64,000 bases of DNA from Thinopyrum elongatum (GCA_011799875.1 CM022303.1:72056052-72120051), one strand, 5' to 3'. Counted from the first letter of the stretch, positions 18,297 through 31,449 are shown. Numbers and translations are program-made. The notes: generated by a model not told the origin, from the letters alone.

Positions 18297-21200
18297 TGTG
18301 ACGACCCCGGCTTAATCGTGCACTAACCATACACGCAAATGCACACGATCAAGCCTAAGGACTCACTTGAAGATATCACAACACAACTCTAAAACATAAA
18401 TAAAGTCATACAAGCTTTATATTACAAGCCAGGGGCCTCGAGGGCTCCAATACATAAGCTCGCACAAAAGCATCAACGGAAGCATCAGATATTTGAGTAC
18501 AGATATAAAAGAAAACACAGATAAGCCTTTAAGAAGGCTGGGAAAAAGAAAACACTATGATCGAAAGGCGCAGGCCTCCTGCCTGGGACCCTTCGAACCT
18601 ACTCCTGGTCGTCGGACGGCTCCTCGTAGTAGTACTCGCCAGAAGGGTAGTAGTAGTAGCCGTCAACGGGGGCAGCTGGCTCAGGGGCTCCGTCATCTGG
18701 TTGCATCAAACGGATATGGGGAGAAAAAGAAAACAAAGCAACCGTGAGTACTCATCCGAAGTACTCAGCAAGCAAGGATCTACACTACATATGCACCATT
18801 TTCAAGGAAAGGCTGTATATGTGGACTGGGTTGCAGAAATGCCAGAATAGAGGGAATAGCCTAGACCTATCGAAGACTAGCATCTTCCTCATCTTCAGCG
18901 GTCTTGCAGCATTAGAAGAGTGCAGAATAACATAATGTAAAGTAATAGTAGTGTCATCAACCTTGCCCAGAGATCCTTCCTCGACTCCCTGCGAGAAAGC
19001 AATCCTAGAGCCATACTATCCAGTTATCATCTGAAGTGTCAGGTTCTAGTTGTATCGATCGGGATACAACTCCGAGTGTCCGTTACCGTAGGACAGGCTA
19101 TCGATAGATGTTTTCTTCCCTGTAGGGGTGCACCAACTTACCCACCACGCTCGATTAACTCCGGTCGGACACACTTTACTAGGTCATGCCCGGCCTCGGC
19201 CAAACGATACGCCGCAACCCGACCGAATACTTAATAGAGAGGTCAGCACGCCGGACTAACCTATGCCTCCAGGAGTCTTGGGCCATCGCCCCGGGCGCTC
19301 CTGCACGTTGCGTACACCGCCGGTGAGCCGACCTAGCAACCCCTTAATACAAGCGCGGTTGCGTTCCCAGTCCAACCCAGCGTGTGCCGCTCAGTCACAT
19401 GACGTCTATTAAGCTGTGGCTGAAGTATACGACGCAGAACGCCCATACTATGCCAACGTGATGGTTAGTGCTATCAGGCCAGAGGCCCCTCGGATCAAAT
19501 ATCCAAACCGTTTGTGGATTAGGAGCACGCGGTAACGAGCAGAGACTCACGATCGATGTGATCCCGTCGCCCCGCCTCGAGGACTTGCTGCAAGTGCTAA
19601 GAATGCCCGGCCGTGCCTCGTAATTATCTCGCGGGCACCCTTCAGGTCAACCCGTCTCCACATCACTCGCATCACATGCTTGCGCGGGTACCCCTCAGGG
19701 CCGACCCGTCTTTATCCAGTTTAATCAGTATCAATAGTGAGGTAAAGGCAGTCCGTGTGGCTACCACATCAAGAAGGAATCCGAGGCATCACCCTCGTTG
19801 GATTCCCACCTGACGTAAACATCAAGGTGAACGTAAGAGGAAATCACCCTCGAGGTCCACACTTGAGGTGTTGCACGACAGCCTCATTATCGGGAGTGGA
19901 AAAGGAGGAATCACCCTCGATGACCACGTCCAATAGCTACTCTACAGAGTTAACATCAGAAGTGCTAAACGAGGTATCACCCTCGGCACTCGATAGTAAC
20001 CCAGTAGCGTTGAGCAACTAAAGGGGAAGTGATGTGTGGTTCCTGGTCTTCGATCCCGTTGATCGGGTCTTCTGATAATCCAGCGAGGCAGTCGGGACAA
20101 AGCGGGGTCTCTGATGGGTCTCTATCCAGTCTATACTACACAGTTTAGGATAAACAGGTAGGTATCAATAGTAGTTACAAAAGTAGGCTATGCAACAGAA
20201 GTAGGATGAACAGTAGAAGCAGCAAATTCTAATGCAAGCATAAGAGAGATAGAGTAGGCGATATCGGTATGCTATAAATGGGGGTGCTTTCCTGGAAGCT
20301 TTGCGGCAAGAGAAGGGTCGTCAGGGGCGTAGTCGACCTCCGGAGCTGCGTTGGCCTCGGGGATTACGTCAGTGTCAGGTTCTATCGAGAGAGAAGAGGG
20401 GGAGGAAACAGATAAATACACAGCAAACATATGCAACACAGAGTATGCTATGCTAACGTGCAGTGCAGGGTTGCCTAAAGACATGTCTAAATCATATTAG
20501 TTATTTTAGGATTAAAGTTGGATTTATTAACCGGTATATATGCACTATTCATCTATCGGAAACAGGCTAAAAGTTGCGGGTTCACCTCCGTAGAGGGTCC
20601 CGACAAGGACACAGAAGGCACGGTTGGATTTGTCTCGTCGTTCTGAGCAACTTTCATGTACAAAGTTTTTCGATCCGAGCTACGGTTTAATTTCTATGAA
20701 TTTTCAAAGATTAAAGTATTTTCTGGAATTATTTTTATTAACAGAAATTCATTATGACGTCAGCATTGCGAGGGGATGATGTCAGCAGTCAACAGGTCGG
20801 CTGACCAGGGTCAAACCTGACCTGTGGGTCCAGTGGGACCCACATGTCAGCCTCTGTTAGCTTAACAATGGATTAAATTAACTAACAGGGTTAATTAGGG
20901 GTGTGGGCCCCATATGTCAGTGAGTGATTAGGTTAAACTAATTACTTTTGTTTATAAAAATGTTTATTAGACTAATTACCAGAGGAGGGCCCACATGTCA
21001 GTGGCTGGGGGCTGCCTCGTCACCACAGTTGACCAAGTCAACTGGTCAACCGGGGCCCCTGGGCCCACTTGCCAGCGACCCAGGGGGTGGCCCCGTCCAG
21101 CCACATCGGCGGCCGACGCCGGAGTTGCTCCGGCGAGCCAAAACTCGCGGCGGAGGAAGGGGTGGCCGGCGGGATTCGCCCACGAGCCACCAAATTGGTC

Positions 21201-22501
21201 GAGAAGGGGCGCCTTCGGCTACGCGTGGAGTGCCACATCCATCTGCGCCATCGACCGGAGCAGGGGAAGGGCCAAGCGTCGCCGGTGACGAGCTGGGCGG
21301 ACGCCGACGTTCGGGTGAAGTCGAGCAGGGGCTAGGGGGCTCGGGAGGACGAGCGAAAGGCCTCGACGGGCTCCTGGCCATGCCATGAGCACGATGCCGT
21401 GCTTGGAAATGAGCTCGACCGGCTGTGGCCACGATGGCGATGCGACAGGCGGCGGCCGGAGTATGGCAATGGCGCGCGGCGGTGCTAGCTAGCTACGGAG
21501 AGTGAGCGAGCAGCACAGGAGAAGGGGAAGTGCTCACCGAGCGGCACAAGTAGGCCCGCGAGAGGTTTAGGAGCTGCCGTGCAGGGGATCGACGCCGGCG
21601 AGCTCCTGTGATCCGAGGTGGGGATCGGCCGACTCCGGGCGTTGCAGTGGCCTGCAGCTCGCTCGCGGGGTCGAGGAGGAAGATGTAGGCGCCGGCGAAT
21701 CGTCTGGACTTATCGGACAGGCTCAAGGGCGCCGGTGGCCATGAGGCTGACGGAGCAGCGGCGGCGAGCGCGCTCGGGCAGAGAGGGACAGCGAGGCGAG
21801 CGCGTTCGAGGGAAAGAGAGGGGGAGAAGGGGCGAGGGAGGACCAGGGGGAAGGACGAGGGGGATTCTTATCCCCTCACTCTCGGTGGCCGCGACGTGTC
21901 GAGGAAGGCCGGAGCGCGCCGGTGTGGCCACGGGCGAGCCGACAGCGCGATGGAGAGAGAGGGAAGGAGGGAGATAGTGGCTGTGCTGGGTTGGGCCGGC
22001 CCCTGTAGCACTTAAGCCCATAAGCACAGAGGCCTTCTTCTTTTCTTTTATATCTTTTTCTGTTTCCTTTTTCTGCAGGCTTTTGCAAATTAAATTGGCC
22101 ACCAATTGACTTAGCAAAAAGGTGTGCCTGGCCAAAACAGATGCTATGGGATATTGTGCACTGCCGCAAAAAGTTTGGGCATTTTTGGAATCCATTTGGA
22201 TTTTTCAAAAATGGACTTGACATTTTAAATGTTGTTTTGGCACTATTTTGATGCCCTAGTCCACACTTAGCATTTATGGTGAAGTTGTTTTCCTCAACAA
22301 CAATTGTTTTGGATTTAATGCTAAATGATGAACATTTTTCCAGCAACTTTTGGACAACTTCATTTTGCACTTTAAATTTGAATTGTTTTCAGAGAAGATT
22401 TTGATAGGAGGTGTTTATCCACTGTGATAAAAAATGGAATAAGGTGATGACTTGGCATGATTATCATTAGGTCACATTGCTTATTACACAGGGGTGTTAC
22501 A
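18297..22501 (-). repeat. Element B LTR copy 1 (4.2 kb)
   Basis: TG...CA terminated. It contains four GAGG-ATCACCCTCG hairpin words (19782-19797, 19837-19855, about 19905-19920, 19970-19985). GC-rich sequence at 21000-22000 gives many spurious frames. No gene is supported. Confidence 0.9.
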
Positions 22502-22538
22502 ATTCTCCTCCTCTAAAAGAAATTCTCGTCCCGAGAAT

Positions 22539-23707
22539 TCAGGAGGTAGAAGGAAAGAGGTCGGGGTATTCCTCCCGAAGATGATCCTCGCGTTCCCAAG
22601 TGGCTTCATCTTCTGTATGATTTGACCACTGCACTTTGAGGAACTTGGTCGTCTTCTGACGAGTCCGACGTTCAGCTTTATCGAGAATGCGGATCGGATG
22701 CTCCTTATAAGAAAGATCATCTTGCAATTCGAGCATCTCGTGATCCACCGCGCGGTGCGGAGATTCCTTGAAGCAACGACGAAGTTGCGACACATGGAAG
22801 ACGTCGTGGATATGAGAGAATTGCGGTGGCAACTCCAATTTATATGCCACCTGTCCACGTCTAGCCACAATGCGGAAAGGACCAATATAGCGAGGAGCTA
22901 GCTTGCCCTTGATTCCGAAACGACGAGTGCCCTTCATGGGAGTGACACGCAAATAAGCTTGATCACCAGGTTGATAGGTCAAACCCCATCGTTTGCGATC
23001 GTAGTTACTCTTCTGGCGGGCCTGAGCCGCCTTGAGATTTTCTCGGACAATCCGGACTTGTTCTTCGGCGTGTTGAATAATGTCCTGTCCCACGAGTGGT
23101 CGTTCCCCAGTTTCTGACCAATTCAGAGCGATTCGACACTTACGTCCATAAAGCACTTCAAAGGGGGCCATTTTCAAGCTGGCTTGATAGCTATTGTTAT
23201 AAGAGAATTCGGCAAACGGAAGAGATTCTTCCCACTTCTTACCGAACGATATAACTCAAGCCCGAAGCATATCTTCAAGCACTTGATTTACTCGCTCGAC
23301 TTGGCCTTGGGATTGGGGATGACAAGCTGAACTCCAGGTAATGTGAGTTCCCATAGTTCTTGGAAACTTTCCGAGAACTTGGAGGTGAAAAGACCGCCAC
23401 GGTCCGAACTGATGTCCTTTGGAATACCGTGGAGTGATACAATTCTAGAGATATATAACTCTGCTAACTGGCTAGCAGTGATAATCTCCTTGACAGGTAG
23501 AAAGTGTGCAACTTTAGAAAGTTGGTCGACGACGACAAGAATAGCAGTGTGACCCTTCTGAGACTTGGGAAGGCCAGTAATGAAATCCATTTGCACTTTA
23601 TCCCATTTCCATAAAGGAATAGGTAATGGCTGCAAAATTCCAGTAGGCTTCTCATGTTCTGCTTTAACGCGACGGCAAACGTCACATTCAGCAACAAGCA
23701 TTGGCAT
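22539..23707 (-). pseudogene. Integrase core plus chromodomain, internal copy 1 of element B
   Basis: Ty3/gypsy integrase inserts element cDNA; the C-terminal chromodomain in chromoviruses directs it to modified chromatin. Visible in order: CDVCRRVKAEH (end of the zinc region), MDFITGLP (Asp 1), SSDRGGLFTSKF (Asp 2), then after a 1-bp deletion near 23357 the core resumes. A TGA replaces the Cys codon seen in copy 2 (RA-stop-VISFGKKW). From 23177 it is open through MAPFEVLYGRKCR, GDQAYLRVTPMKG, SHIHDVFHVSQLRRC and the chromodomain-like end FLKVQWSNHTEDEATWER. The N-terminal HHCC finger and all of RT/RNase H are missing. Confidence 0.9.
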
Positions 23708-24056
23708 TGTATGGAATCATTCATGAAGTACTCACGCACAACAGAAGGAAGTGCAGTAGATGCAACATCACAGTCATCATGACATACAGATCCATACATA
23801 AGTTCGGTTACGGACTAGCGTTATAACAACATGAAGGTAAGCTAATTAACTTAGTCGGCACGCAGGCACGTGGTGAGGAAGTACACCACGTGACATAGCA
23901 AAGGCTACATCAACGTCGGGAAGAACCACCGAAACGGGGTAACTGCAAGTGCGGACGACGAATGTTCGTCGCGGAAGGATCCTGCGCTCCATGTGCACTC
24001 TGATGCAGAATCCGGTCTCGAGCTGAAAGAAGAGGTCCACGTGCAGGTGTGTTACC

Positions 24057-24679
24057 TCAAACAGCAGGCCAATCAATACCAGTATACATCTGAGTCCTGC
24101 GCGGGTAAAGGATGTGCTCCGGATGTATCCCTGCATGAACAGCTGGTAGCAACTGCGTCATAGCATCGTAGAGACGTGCTCGAGTGGCAAACAACTCGAC
24201 GGCAACAGCCCGAACAGTGCGATCCAGAGCCTGAGTGCACTGAATCAGAACTTGTGGGTCATAACAACGAGGCTCGTACGGGCACAAATAGCTGTGTAGT
24301 ACCCAGTAGCATCTCCCGCAGGGGCATATGGAATATATCAGAACTCAGAGGCATCCAAGCTAATGATGTGCTCTCCTCGGAGACGTGCGACAGCAGAGTA
24401 GGCGGCATCATGGACTGCCATCTCAATCGTCACGCCGATACCATGGAAAAGGTGTAGCTCAGTATCTGAGTCATCGTGTTGATCATAGATATGAACATCA
24501 GCATGGTACTGCTCCTGGTTGAACTCACGATAATCCTCGTAGACCATGTACTCGGGGTACAAGCGGTAGCCCAGTCTGGTCAGGAGGGCGATCAGGACAG
24601 CTGGAAAACCAGGGGCATTACGAGCCCAAGTGCGAAGCACAAGCTGCGTCGTAGGGCGTGGCGGAAACAAACGATCCAT
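24057..24679 (-). pseudogene. Conserved leader ORF (unknown function), internal copy 1 of element B
   Basis: I do not recognise a named domain. It lies between the PBS and the pol remnant, where gag would follow. Segments: TQLVLRTWARNAPGFP, LLTRLGYRLYPEYMVYEDY, EFNQEQYHADVHIYD, TELHLFHGIGVTIEMAVHDA, then YDPQVLIQCTQALDRT and HPEHILYPRRTQM. A TGA after SLDASEF sits where element A has Arg (FRYIPY), consistent with CGA to TGA. A 1-bp deletion near 24292 shifts the frame relative to copy 2. The same ORF occurs in element A (50791-51432), so it predates the split of the two families. Confidence 0.7.
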
Positions 24680-25076
24680 CTGAAACAGAGGAAATTCAGG
24701 ATTGTCATATGACAATGAGAAGTATAATACAACTCGGAGAGAAAGGTTAAACAAAACAATGGAAAGGAAAATGATTATCAGACTAATCAGATCAATGATA
24801 AGGAATTAAGCATAGATATCCAGCTCTCCGGGCAGACAAGAATTACGAGATCCTAAGTGTCGGAGTTAGTAAAATTCATTTAACCCAAAAAGAAGAGAGA
24901 TCAGAGTCCCAGAGTATGGACGAGAAATAAAAGATCCAAATACCACCCAGTTGGCGACGTGGGCCCATAAGCCACACAACCAAGTTAGTAAATTAGTTTT
25001 TCGATGTCTAGACTCAACTTCGACCAAGGAATTGGAAAGGGGGGGTTCCTACAGGCAGTCGGCTCTGATACCAACC

Positions 25077-28000
25077 GGTGACGACCCCGGCTTGATCATG
25101 CACTAACCATAAACGCAAATGCACACGATCAAGCCTAAGGACTCACTTGAAGATATCACAACACAACTCTAAAACATAAATAAAGTCATACAAGCTTTAT
25201 ATTACAAGCCAGGGGCCTCGAGGGCTCGAATACATAAGCTCGCATACAAGCGTCAGCGGAAGCATCGGATATCTGAGTACAAATATAAAAGAAAACACAG
25301 ATAAGCCTTTAAGAAGGCGGGGCAAAAGAAAACACTACGATCGAAAGGCGCAGGCCTCCTGCCTGGGACCCTCCGAACCTAACCCTGGTCGTCGGACGAC
25401 TGCTCGTAGTAGTACTCACCAGAAGGGTAGTAGTAGTAGCCGTCGGCGGGGGCAGCTGGCTCAGGGGCTCCGTCATCTGGTTGCATCAAACGGATATGGG
25501 GAGAAAAAGAAAACAAAGCAACCGTGAGTACTCATCCGAAGTACTCAGCAAGCAAGGATCTACACTACATATGCAACATTTTCAAGGAAATGCTGTATTT
25601 GTGGACTGGGTTGCAGAAATGCCAGAATAGAGGGAATAGCCTAGACCTATCGAAGACTAGCGTCTTCATCATCTTCAGCGGTCTTGCAGCATTAGAAGAG
25701 TGCAGAATAACATAATGTAAAGTAATAGTAGTGTCATCAACCTCGCCCAGAGATCCTTCCTCGACTCCCTGCTAGAAAGCAATCCCAGAGCCGTACTATC
25801 CAGTCATTATCTGAAGTGTCAGGTTCTAGTTGTATCGATTGGGATACAATTCCGAGTGTCCGTTACCGTAGGACAGGCTATCAATAGACGTTTCTGCAGG
25901 GGTGCACCAACTTACCACCACGCTCGATTAACTCCGGCCGGACACACTTTACTGGGTCATGCCCGGCCTTCGCCAAACGATACGCCGCAACCCGACTGAA
26001 TACTTAATAGAGAGGTCAGCACGCCGGACTAACCTATGCCCCCAGGGGTCTTGGGCCATTGCCCCGGGCGCTCCTGCATGATGCGTACACCGCCGGTGAG
26101 CAGACCTAGCAACCCCTTAATACAAGCGCGGTTGCGTTCCCAGTCCAACCCAGCGTGTGCCACTCAGTCGCATGACGTATATTAAGCTTCAGCTGAAGTA
26201 TACGACGCAGAACGCCCATACTATGCCCACGTGATGGTTAGTGCTATCAGGCCAGAGGCCCCACAGATCAAATATCCAAACCGTTAGTGGATTAGGAGCG
26301 CGCGGTAACGAGCAGAGACTCGCGATCGATGTGACCCCGTCGCCCCGTCTCGAGGACTTGCTGCAAGGTCTAAGAATGCCCGGCCGCGCCTCGTATTTAT
26401 CTCGCGGGCACCCTCCAGGTCAACCCGTCTCCACATCACTCGCATCACATGCTCGCGCGAGTGCCCCTCAGGGCCGACCCGTCTTTATCCAGTTTAATCA
26501 GTATCAATAGTGAGGTAAAGGCAGTCCGTGTGGCTACCACATCAAGAAGGAATCCGAGGCATCACCCTCGTTGGATTCCCACCTGATGTAAACATCAAGG
26601 TGAACGTAAGAGGAAATCACCCTCGAGGTCCACACTTGAGGTGTTGCACGACAGCGTCGTTATCGGGAGTGGAAAAGGAGGAATCACCCTCGATGACCAC
26701 GTCCAATAGCTACTCTACAGAGTTAACATCAGAAGTGCTAAACGAGGTATCACCCTCGGCACTCGATAGTAACCCAGTAGCGTTGAGCAACTAAAGGGGA
26801 AGTGATGTGCGGTGCCAGGGCCTGGTCTTCGATCCCGTTGATCGGGTCTTCTGATAATCCAGCGAGGCAGTCGGGACAAAGTGGGGTCTCTGATGGGTCT
26901 CTACCCAGTCTATACTACACAGTTTAGGATAAACAGGTAGGTATCAACAGTAGTTACAAAAGCAGGCTATGCAACAGAAGTAGGATGAACAGTAGTAGCA
27001 GCTGATTCTAATGCAAGCATAAGAGAGATAGAGTAGGCGATATCGGTATGCTCAAAATGGGGGTGCTTGCCTGGAAGCTCTGCGGCAAGAGAAGGGTCGT
27101 CAGGGGCGTAGTCGACCTCCGGAGCTGCGTCGGCCTCGGGGATTACGTCGGTGTCAGGGTCTACCGAGAGAGAAGAGGGGGAGAAAACAGATAAATACAC
27201 AGCAAAGATATGCAACACAGAGCATGCTATGCTAACGTGCAGTGCAGGGTTGCCTAAAGACATGTCTAAATCATATTAGTTATTTTAGGATTAAAGTTGG
27301 ATTTATTAACCGGTATATATGCACTATTCATCTACCGGTAACAGGCTAAAAGTTGCGGGTTCACCTCTGTAGAGGGCCCCGACATGGAAACAGATGGCAT
27401 GGTTGGATTCGTCTCGTCGTTCTGAGCAACTTTAATGTACAAAGTTTTTCGATCCGAGCTACGGTTTAATTTCTATGAATTTTCAAAGATTAAAGTATTT
27501 TCTGGAATTATTTTTATTAACATAAATTCATTATGACGTCAGCATTGCGTGGGGATGATATCAGTAGTCAACAGGTCGGCTGACCAGGGTCAAACCTGAC
27601 CTGTGGTTCCAGTGGGACCCACATGTCAGCCTCTGTTAGCTTAACAGTGGATTAAATTAACTAACAAGGTTAATTAGGGGTGTGGGCCCCATATGTCAGT
27701 GAGTGATTAGGTTAAACTATTTACTTTTGTTTATAAAAATGTTTATTAGACTAATTACCAGAGGAGGGCCCACATGTCAGTGGCTGGTGCTGCCTCGTCA
27801 CCACAGTTGACCAGGTCAACCGGGGCCCCTGGGCCCACTTGCCAGTGACCCAGGGGGTGGCCCCGTCCAGCCACGTCGGCGGCCGGCGCCGGAGTTGCTC
27901 CGGCGAGCAAAACTCGCGGCGGAGGCACGGGTGGCCGGCGGGATTCGCCCACGAGCCACCAAATCGGTCGAGGAGGGGCGCGTTCGGCTGCGCGCGGAGC

Positions 28001-29263
28001 GCCACATCCATCTGCGCCATCGACCGGAGTAGGGGAAGGCCCAAGCGTCGCCGGCGACGAGCTGGGCGGATGCCGGCGTTCGGGTGAAGTCGAGCAGGGG
28101 CTCGGGAGGACGAGCGAAAGGCCTCGACGGGCTCCTGGCCGTGCCATGAGCACGATGCCGTGCTCGGAAAGGAGCTCGGCCGGCTGTGGCCACGATGGCG
28201 ATGCGACAGGTGGAGGCCGGAGTACGGCAATGGCGCGCGGCGGTGCTAGCTAGCTACGGGGAGTGAGCGAGCAGCACAGGAGAAGGGGAAGTGCTCACCG
28301 AGCGGCACAAGTAGGCCCGCGAGAGGTTTAGGAGCTGCCGTGCAGGGGATCGACGCCGGCGAGCTCCTGTGATCCGAGGTGGGGATCGGCCGACTCCGGG
28401 CGTTGCAGCGGCCTGCAGCTCGCTCGCGGGGTCGAGGAGGAAGAAGTAGGCGCCGGTGAGTCGTCTGGACTTATCGGAGAGGCTCAAGGGCACCGGTGGC
28501 CGTGAGGCTGACGGAGCAGCGGCGGCGAGCGCACTCGGGCGGAGAGGGACAGCGAGGCGAGCGCGTTCGAGCGAAAGAGAGGGGGAGTAGTGGCGAGGGA
28601 GGACCAGGGGGGAAGGACGAGGGGGATTCTTATCCCCTCGCTGTCGGTGGCCGCGACGTGTCGAGGAAGGCCGGAGCGCGCCGGTGCGGCCACGGGCGAG
28701 CCGACAACGCGATGGAGAGAGAGGGAAGGAGGGAGATAGTGGCCGTGCTGGGCTGGGCCGGCCCCTGTAGCACTTAAGCCCATAAACACAGAGGCCTTCT
28801 TCTTTTCTTTTATATCTTTTTCTGTTTCCTTTTTCTGCAGGCTTTTGCAAATTAAATTGGCCACCAATTGACTTACCAAAAAGGTGTGACTGGCCAAAAC
28901 AGATGCTATGGGATATTGTGCACTACCGCAAAAAGTTTGGGCATTTTTGGAATCCATTTGCATTTTTCGAAAATGGACTTGACATTTGAAATGCTGTTTT
29001 GGCACTGTTTTGATGCCCTAGTCCACACTTAGCATTTATGGTGAAGTTGTTTTCCTCAACAATAATTGTTTTGGATTTAATGCTAAATGATGAACATTTT
29101 TCCAGCAACTTTTGGACAACTTCATTTTGAACTTTAAATTTGAATTGTTTTTAGAGAAGATTTTGATAGGAGGTGTTTATCCACTGTGATAAAAAATGGA
29201 ATAAGGTGATGACTTGGCATGATTATCATTAGGTCACATTGCTTATTACACATGGGTGTTACA
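25077..29263 (-). repeat. Element B LTR copy 2 (4.2 kb)
   Basis: Flanked by PBS on the left and purine tract on the right, and shared by the two internal regions. Its first base has changed (GGTGACG instead of TGTGACG). Confidence 0.9.
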
Positions 29264-29300
29264 ATTCTCCTCCTCTAAAAGAAATTCTCGTCCCAAGAAT

Positions 29301-30470
29301 TCAGGAGGTTGAAGGAAAGAGGTCGGGGTATTCCTCCTGAAGATGATCCTCGCGTTCCCAAGTGGCTTCATCTTCTGTATGATTTGACCACTGCACTTTG
29401 AGGAACTTGGTCGTCTTCTGACGAGTCCGACGTTCAGCTTTATCGAGAATGCGGATCGGGTGCTCCTTATAAGAAAGATCATCTTGCAATTCGAGCATCT
29501 CGTGATCCACCGCGCGGTGCGGAGATTCCTTGAAGCAACGACGAAGTTGCGACACATGGAAGACATCGTGGATATGAGAGAATTGCGGTGGCAACTCCAA
29601 TTTATATGCCACCTGTCCATGTCTAGCCACAATGCGGAAAGGACCAATATAGGGAGGAGTTAGCTTGCCCTTGATTCCGAAACGACGAGTGCCCTTCATG
29701 GGAGTGACACACAAATAAGCTTGATCACCAGGTTGATAGGTCAAACCCCATCGTTTGCGATCGTAGTTACTCTTCTGGCGGTCCTGAGCCGCCTTGAGAT
29801 TTTCTCGGACAATCCAGACTTGTTCTTTGGCGTGTTGAATAATGTCCGGTCCCACGAGTGGTCGTTCCCCAGTTTCTGACCAATTCAGAGGGGTTCGACA
29901 CTTACGTCTGTAAAGCACTTCGAAGGGAGCCATTTTCAAGCTGGCTTGATAGCTGTTGTTATAAGAGAATTCGGCAAACGGAAGAGATTCTTCCCACTTC
30001 TTACCGAACGATATAACACAAGCCCGAAGCATATCTTCAAGCACTTGATATACTAGCTCGACTTGGCCTTGGGATTGGGGATGACAAGCTGAACTCCTGG
30101 TAATGTGAGTTCCCATAGCTTCTTGGAAACTTTCCGAGAACTTGGAGGTGAAAATACCGCCACGGTCCGAACTGATCTCCTTCGGAATACCGTGGAGTGA
30201 TACAATTCTAGATATATATAACTCTGCTAACTGGCTAGCAGTGATAGTCTCCTTGGCAAGCAGAAAATGTGCAACTTTAGAAAGTTGGTCGTCGATGACA
30301 AGAATAACATCGTGACCCTTCTGAGACTTGGGAAGGCCAGTAATGAAATCCTTTTGCACTTTATCCCATTTCCATAAAGGAATAGGTAACGGCTGCAAAA
30401 TCCCAGCAGGCTTCTGATGTTCTGCTTTAACGCGATGGCAAACGTCACATTCAGCAACAAGCATTGGCAT
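29301..30470 (-). CDS. Uninterrupted integrase core plus chromodomain, internal copy 2 of element B
   Basis: One open frame of 389 codons. The DD35E residues are all present: KDFITGLP (Asp 1; Met to Lys beside it), SSDRGGIFTSKF (Asp 2) and QGQVELVYQVLEDML (Glu). The integrase C-terminal region (QKSNYDRKRWGL, GDQAYLCVTPMKG) and SHIHDVFHVSQLRR follow, then a chromodomain ending TKFLKVQWSNHTEDEATWER. It starts at MPMLVAECDVC, so most of the HHCC finger is missing, and no RT, RNase H, protease or gag is linked to it. It would originally have been processed from a polyprotein and has no obvious start of its own. Expression is doubtful; an open frame in an otherwise deleted element may be chance. 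Confidence 0.8.
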   Translation of the reverse strand: MPMLVAECDVCHRVKAEHQKPAGILQPLPIPLWKWDKVQKDFITGLPKSQKGHDVILVIDDQLSKVAHFLLAKETITASQLAELYISRIVSLHGIPKEISSDRGGIFTSKFSESFQEAMGTHITRSSACHPQSQGQVELVYQVLEDMLRACVISFGKKWEESLPFAEFSYNNSYQASLKMAPFEVLYRRKCRTPLNWSETGERPLVGPDIIQHAKEQVWIVRENLKAAQDRQKSNYDRKRWGLTYQPGDQAYLCVTPMKGTRRFGIKGKLTPPYIGPFRIVARHGQVAYKLELPPQFSHIHDVFHVSQLRRCFKESPHRAVDHEMLELQDDLSYKEHPIRILDKAERRTRQKTTKFLKVQWSNHTEDEATWEREDHLQEEYPDLFPSTS

Positions 30471-30672
30471 TGTATGGAATCATTCATGAAGTTCTCACGC
30501 ACAACAGAAGGAAGTGCAGTAGATGCAACATCACAGTCATCATGACATACAGATCCATACATAAGTTCGGTTACGAACTAGCGTTATAATAGCATGAAGG
30601 TAAGCTAATTAACTTAGGCGGCACGCAGGCACGCGGTGAGGAAGTACACCACGTGACATAGCAAAGGCTACA

Positions 30673-31449
30673 TCAACGTCGGGAAGAACCACCGAAACGG
30701 GGTAACTGCAAGTGCGGACGACGAATGTTCATCGCGGAAGGATCCTGCGCTCCATGTGCACTCTGATGCAGAATCTGGTCTCGAGCTGAAAGAAGAGGTC
30801 CACGTGCAGGTGTGTGATCTCCAACAGCAGGCCAATCAATACCAGTATACATCTGAGTCCTGCGCGGGTAAAGGATGTGCTCCGGATGTATCCCTGCATG
30901 AACAACTGGTAGCAACTGCGTCATAGCATCGTAGAGACGTGCTCGAGTGGCAAACAACTCGACGGCAAGAGCCCGAACAGTGCGATCCAGAGCCTGAGTG
31001 CACTGAATCAGAACCCGCGGGTCGTAACAACGAGGCTCGTACGGGGCACAGATAGCTGTGTAGTACCCAGTAGCATCTCCTGCAGGGGCATACAGAATGT
31101 ATCAGAACTCAGAGGCATCCAAGCTAATGATGTGCTCTCCTCGGAGACGTGTGACAGTAGAGTAGGCGGCATCATGGACTTCCATCTCAATCGTCCCGCC
31201 GATACCGTGGAAAAGGTGCAGCTCAGTGTTTGAGTCATCGTGCAGATCATAGATACGAACATCATCATGGTACTGCTCTTGGTTGAACTCACGATAATCC
31301 TCGTAGACCATGTACTCGGGGTACCAGCGGTAGCCCAGTCTGGTCAGAAGGGCGATCAGGACATTACGAGCTGGAAAACCAGGGGCATTACGAGCCCAAG
31401 TGCGAAACACAAGCTGTGTCGTAGGGCGTGGCGGAAACAAACGATCCAT
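30673..31449 (-). pseudogene. Conserved leader ORF, internal copy 2 of element B
   Basis: Same ORF as in copy 1, beginning MDRLFPPRPTTQ and carrying the same TGA after SLDASEF, so that stop predates the duplication. Past the stop the frame is open through the segments YDPRVLIQCTQALDRT and HPEHILYPRRTQM to GDHTPARGPLLSARD and a basic tail. It has a 6-bp insertion (Arg-Asn) after APGFPA relative to copy 1. Function unknown; the position corresponds to a leader ORF upstream of gag. Confidence 0.7.

Noticed and set aside
19782..19985. CRISPR-like spaced repeats
   Set aside because: Irregular spacing, short imperfect words, and eukaryotic LTR context.
20948..21977. Overlapping long frames in GC-rich LTR sequence (also 27750-28850, 37320-38340, 44120-45140, 46000-47250, 47680-48500)
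   Set aside because: They lie inside LTRs, occur on both strands in several frames at once, and shift between LTR copies; GC-rich chance frames.
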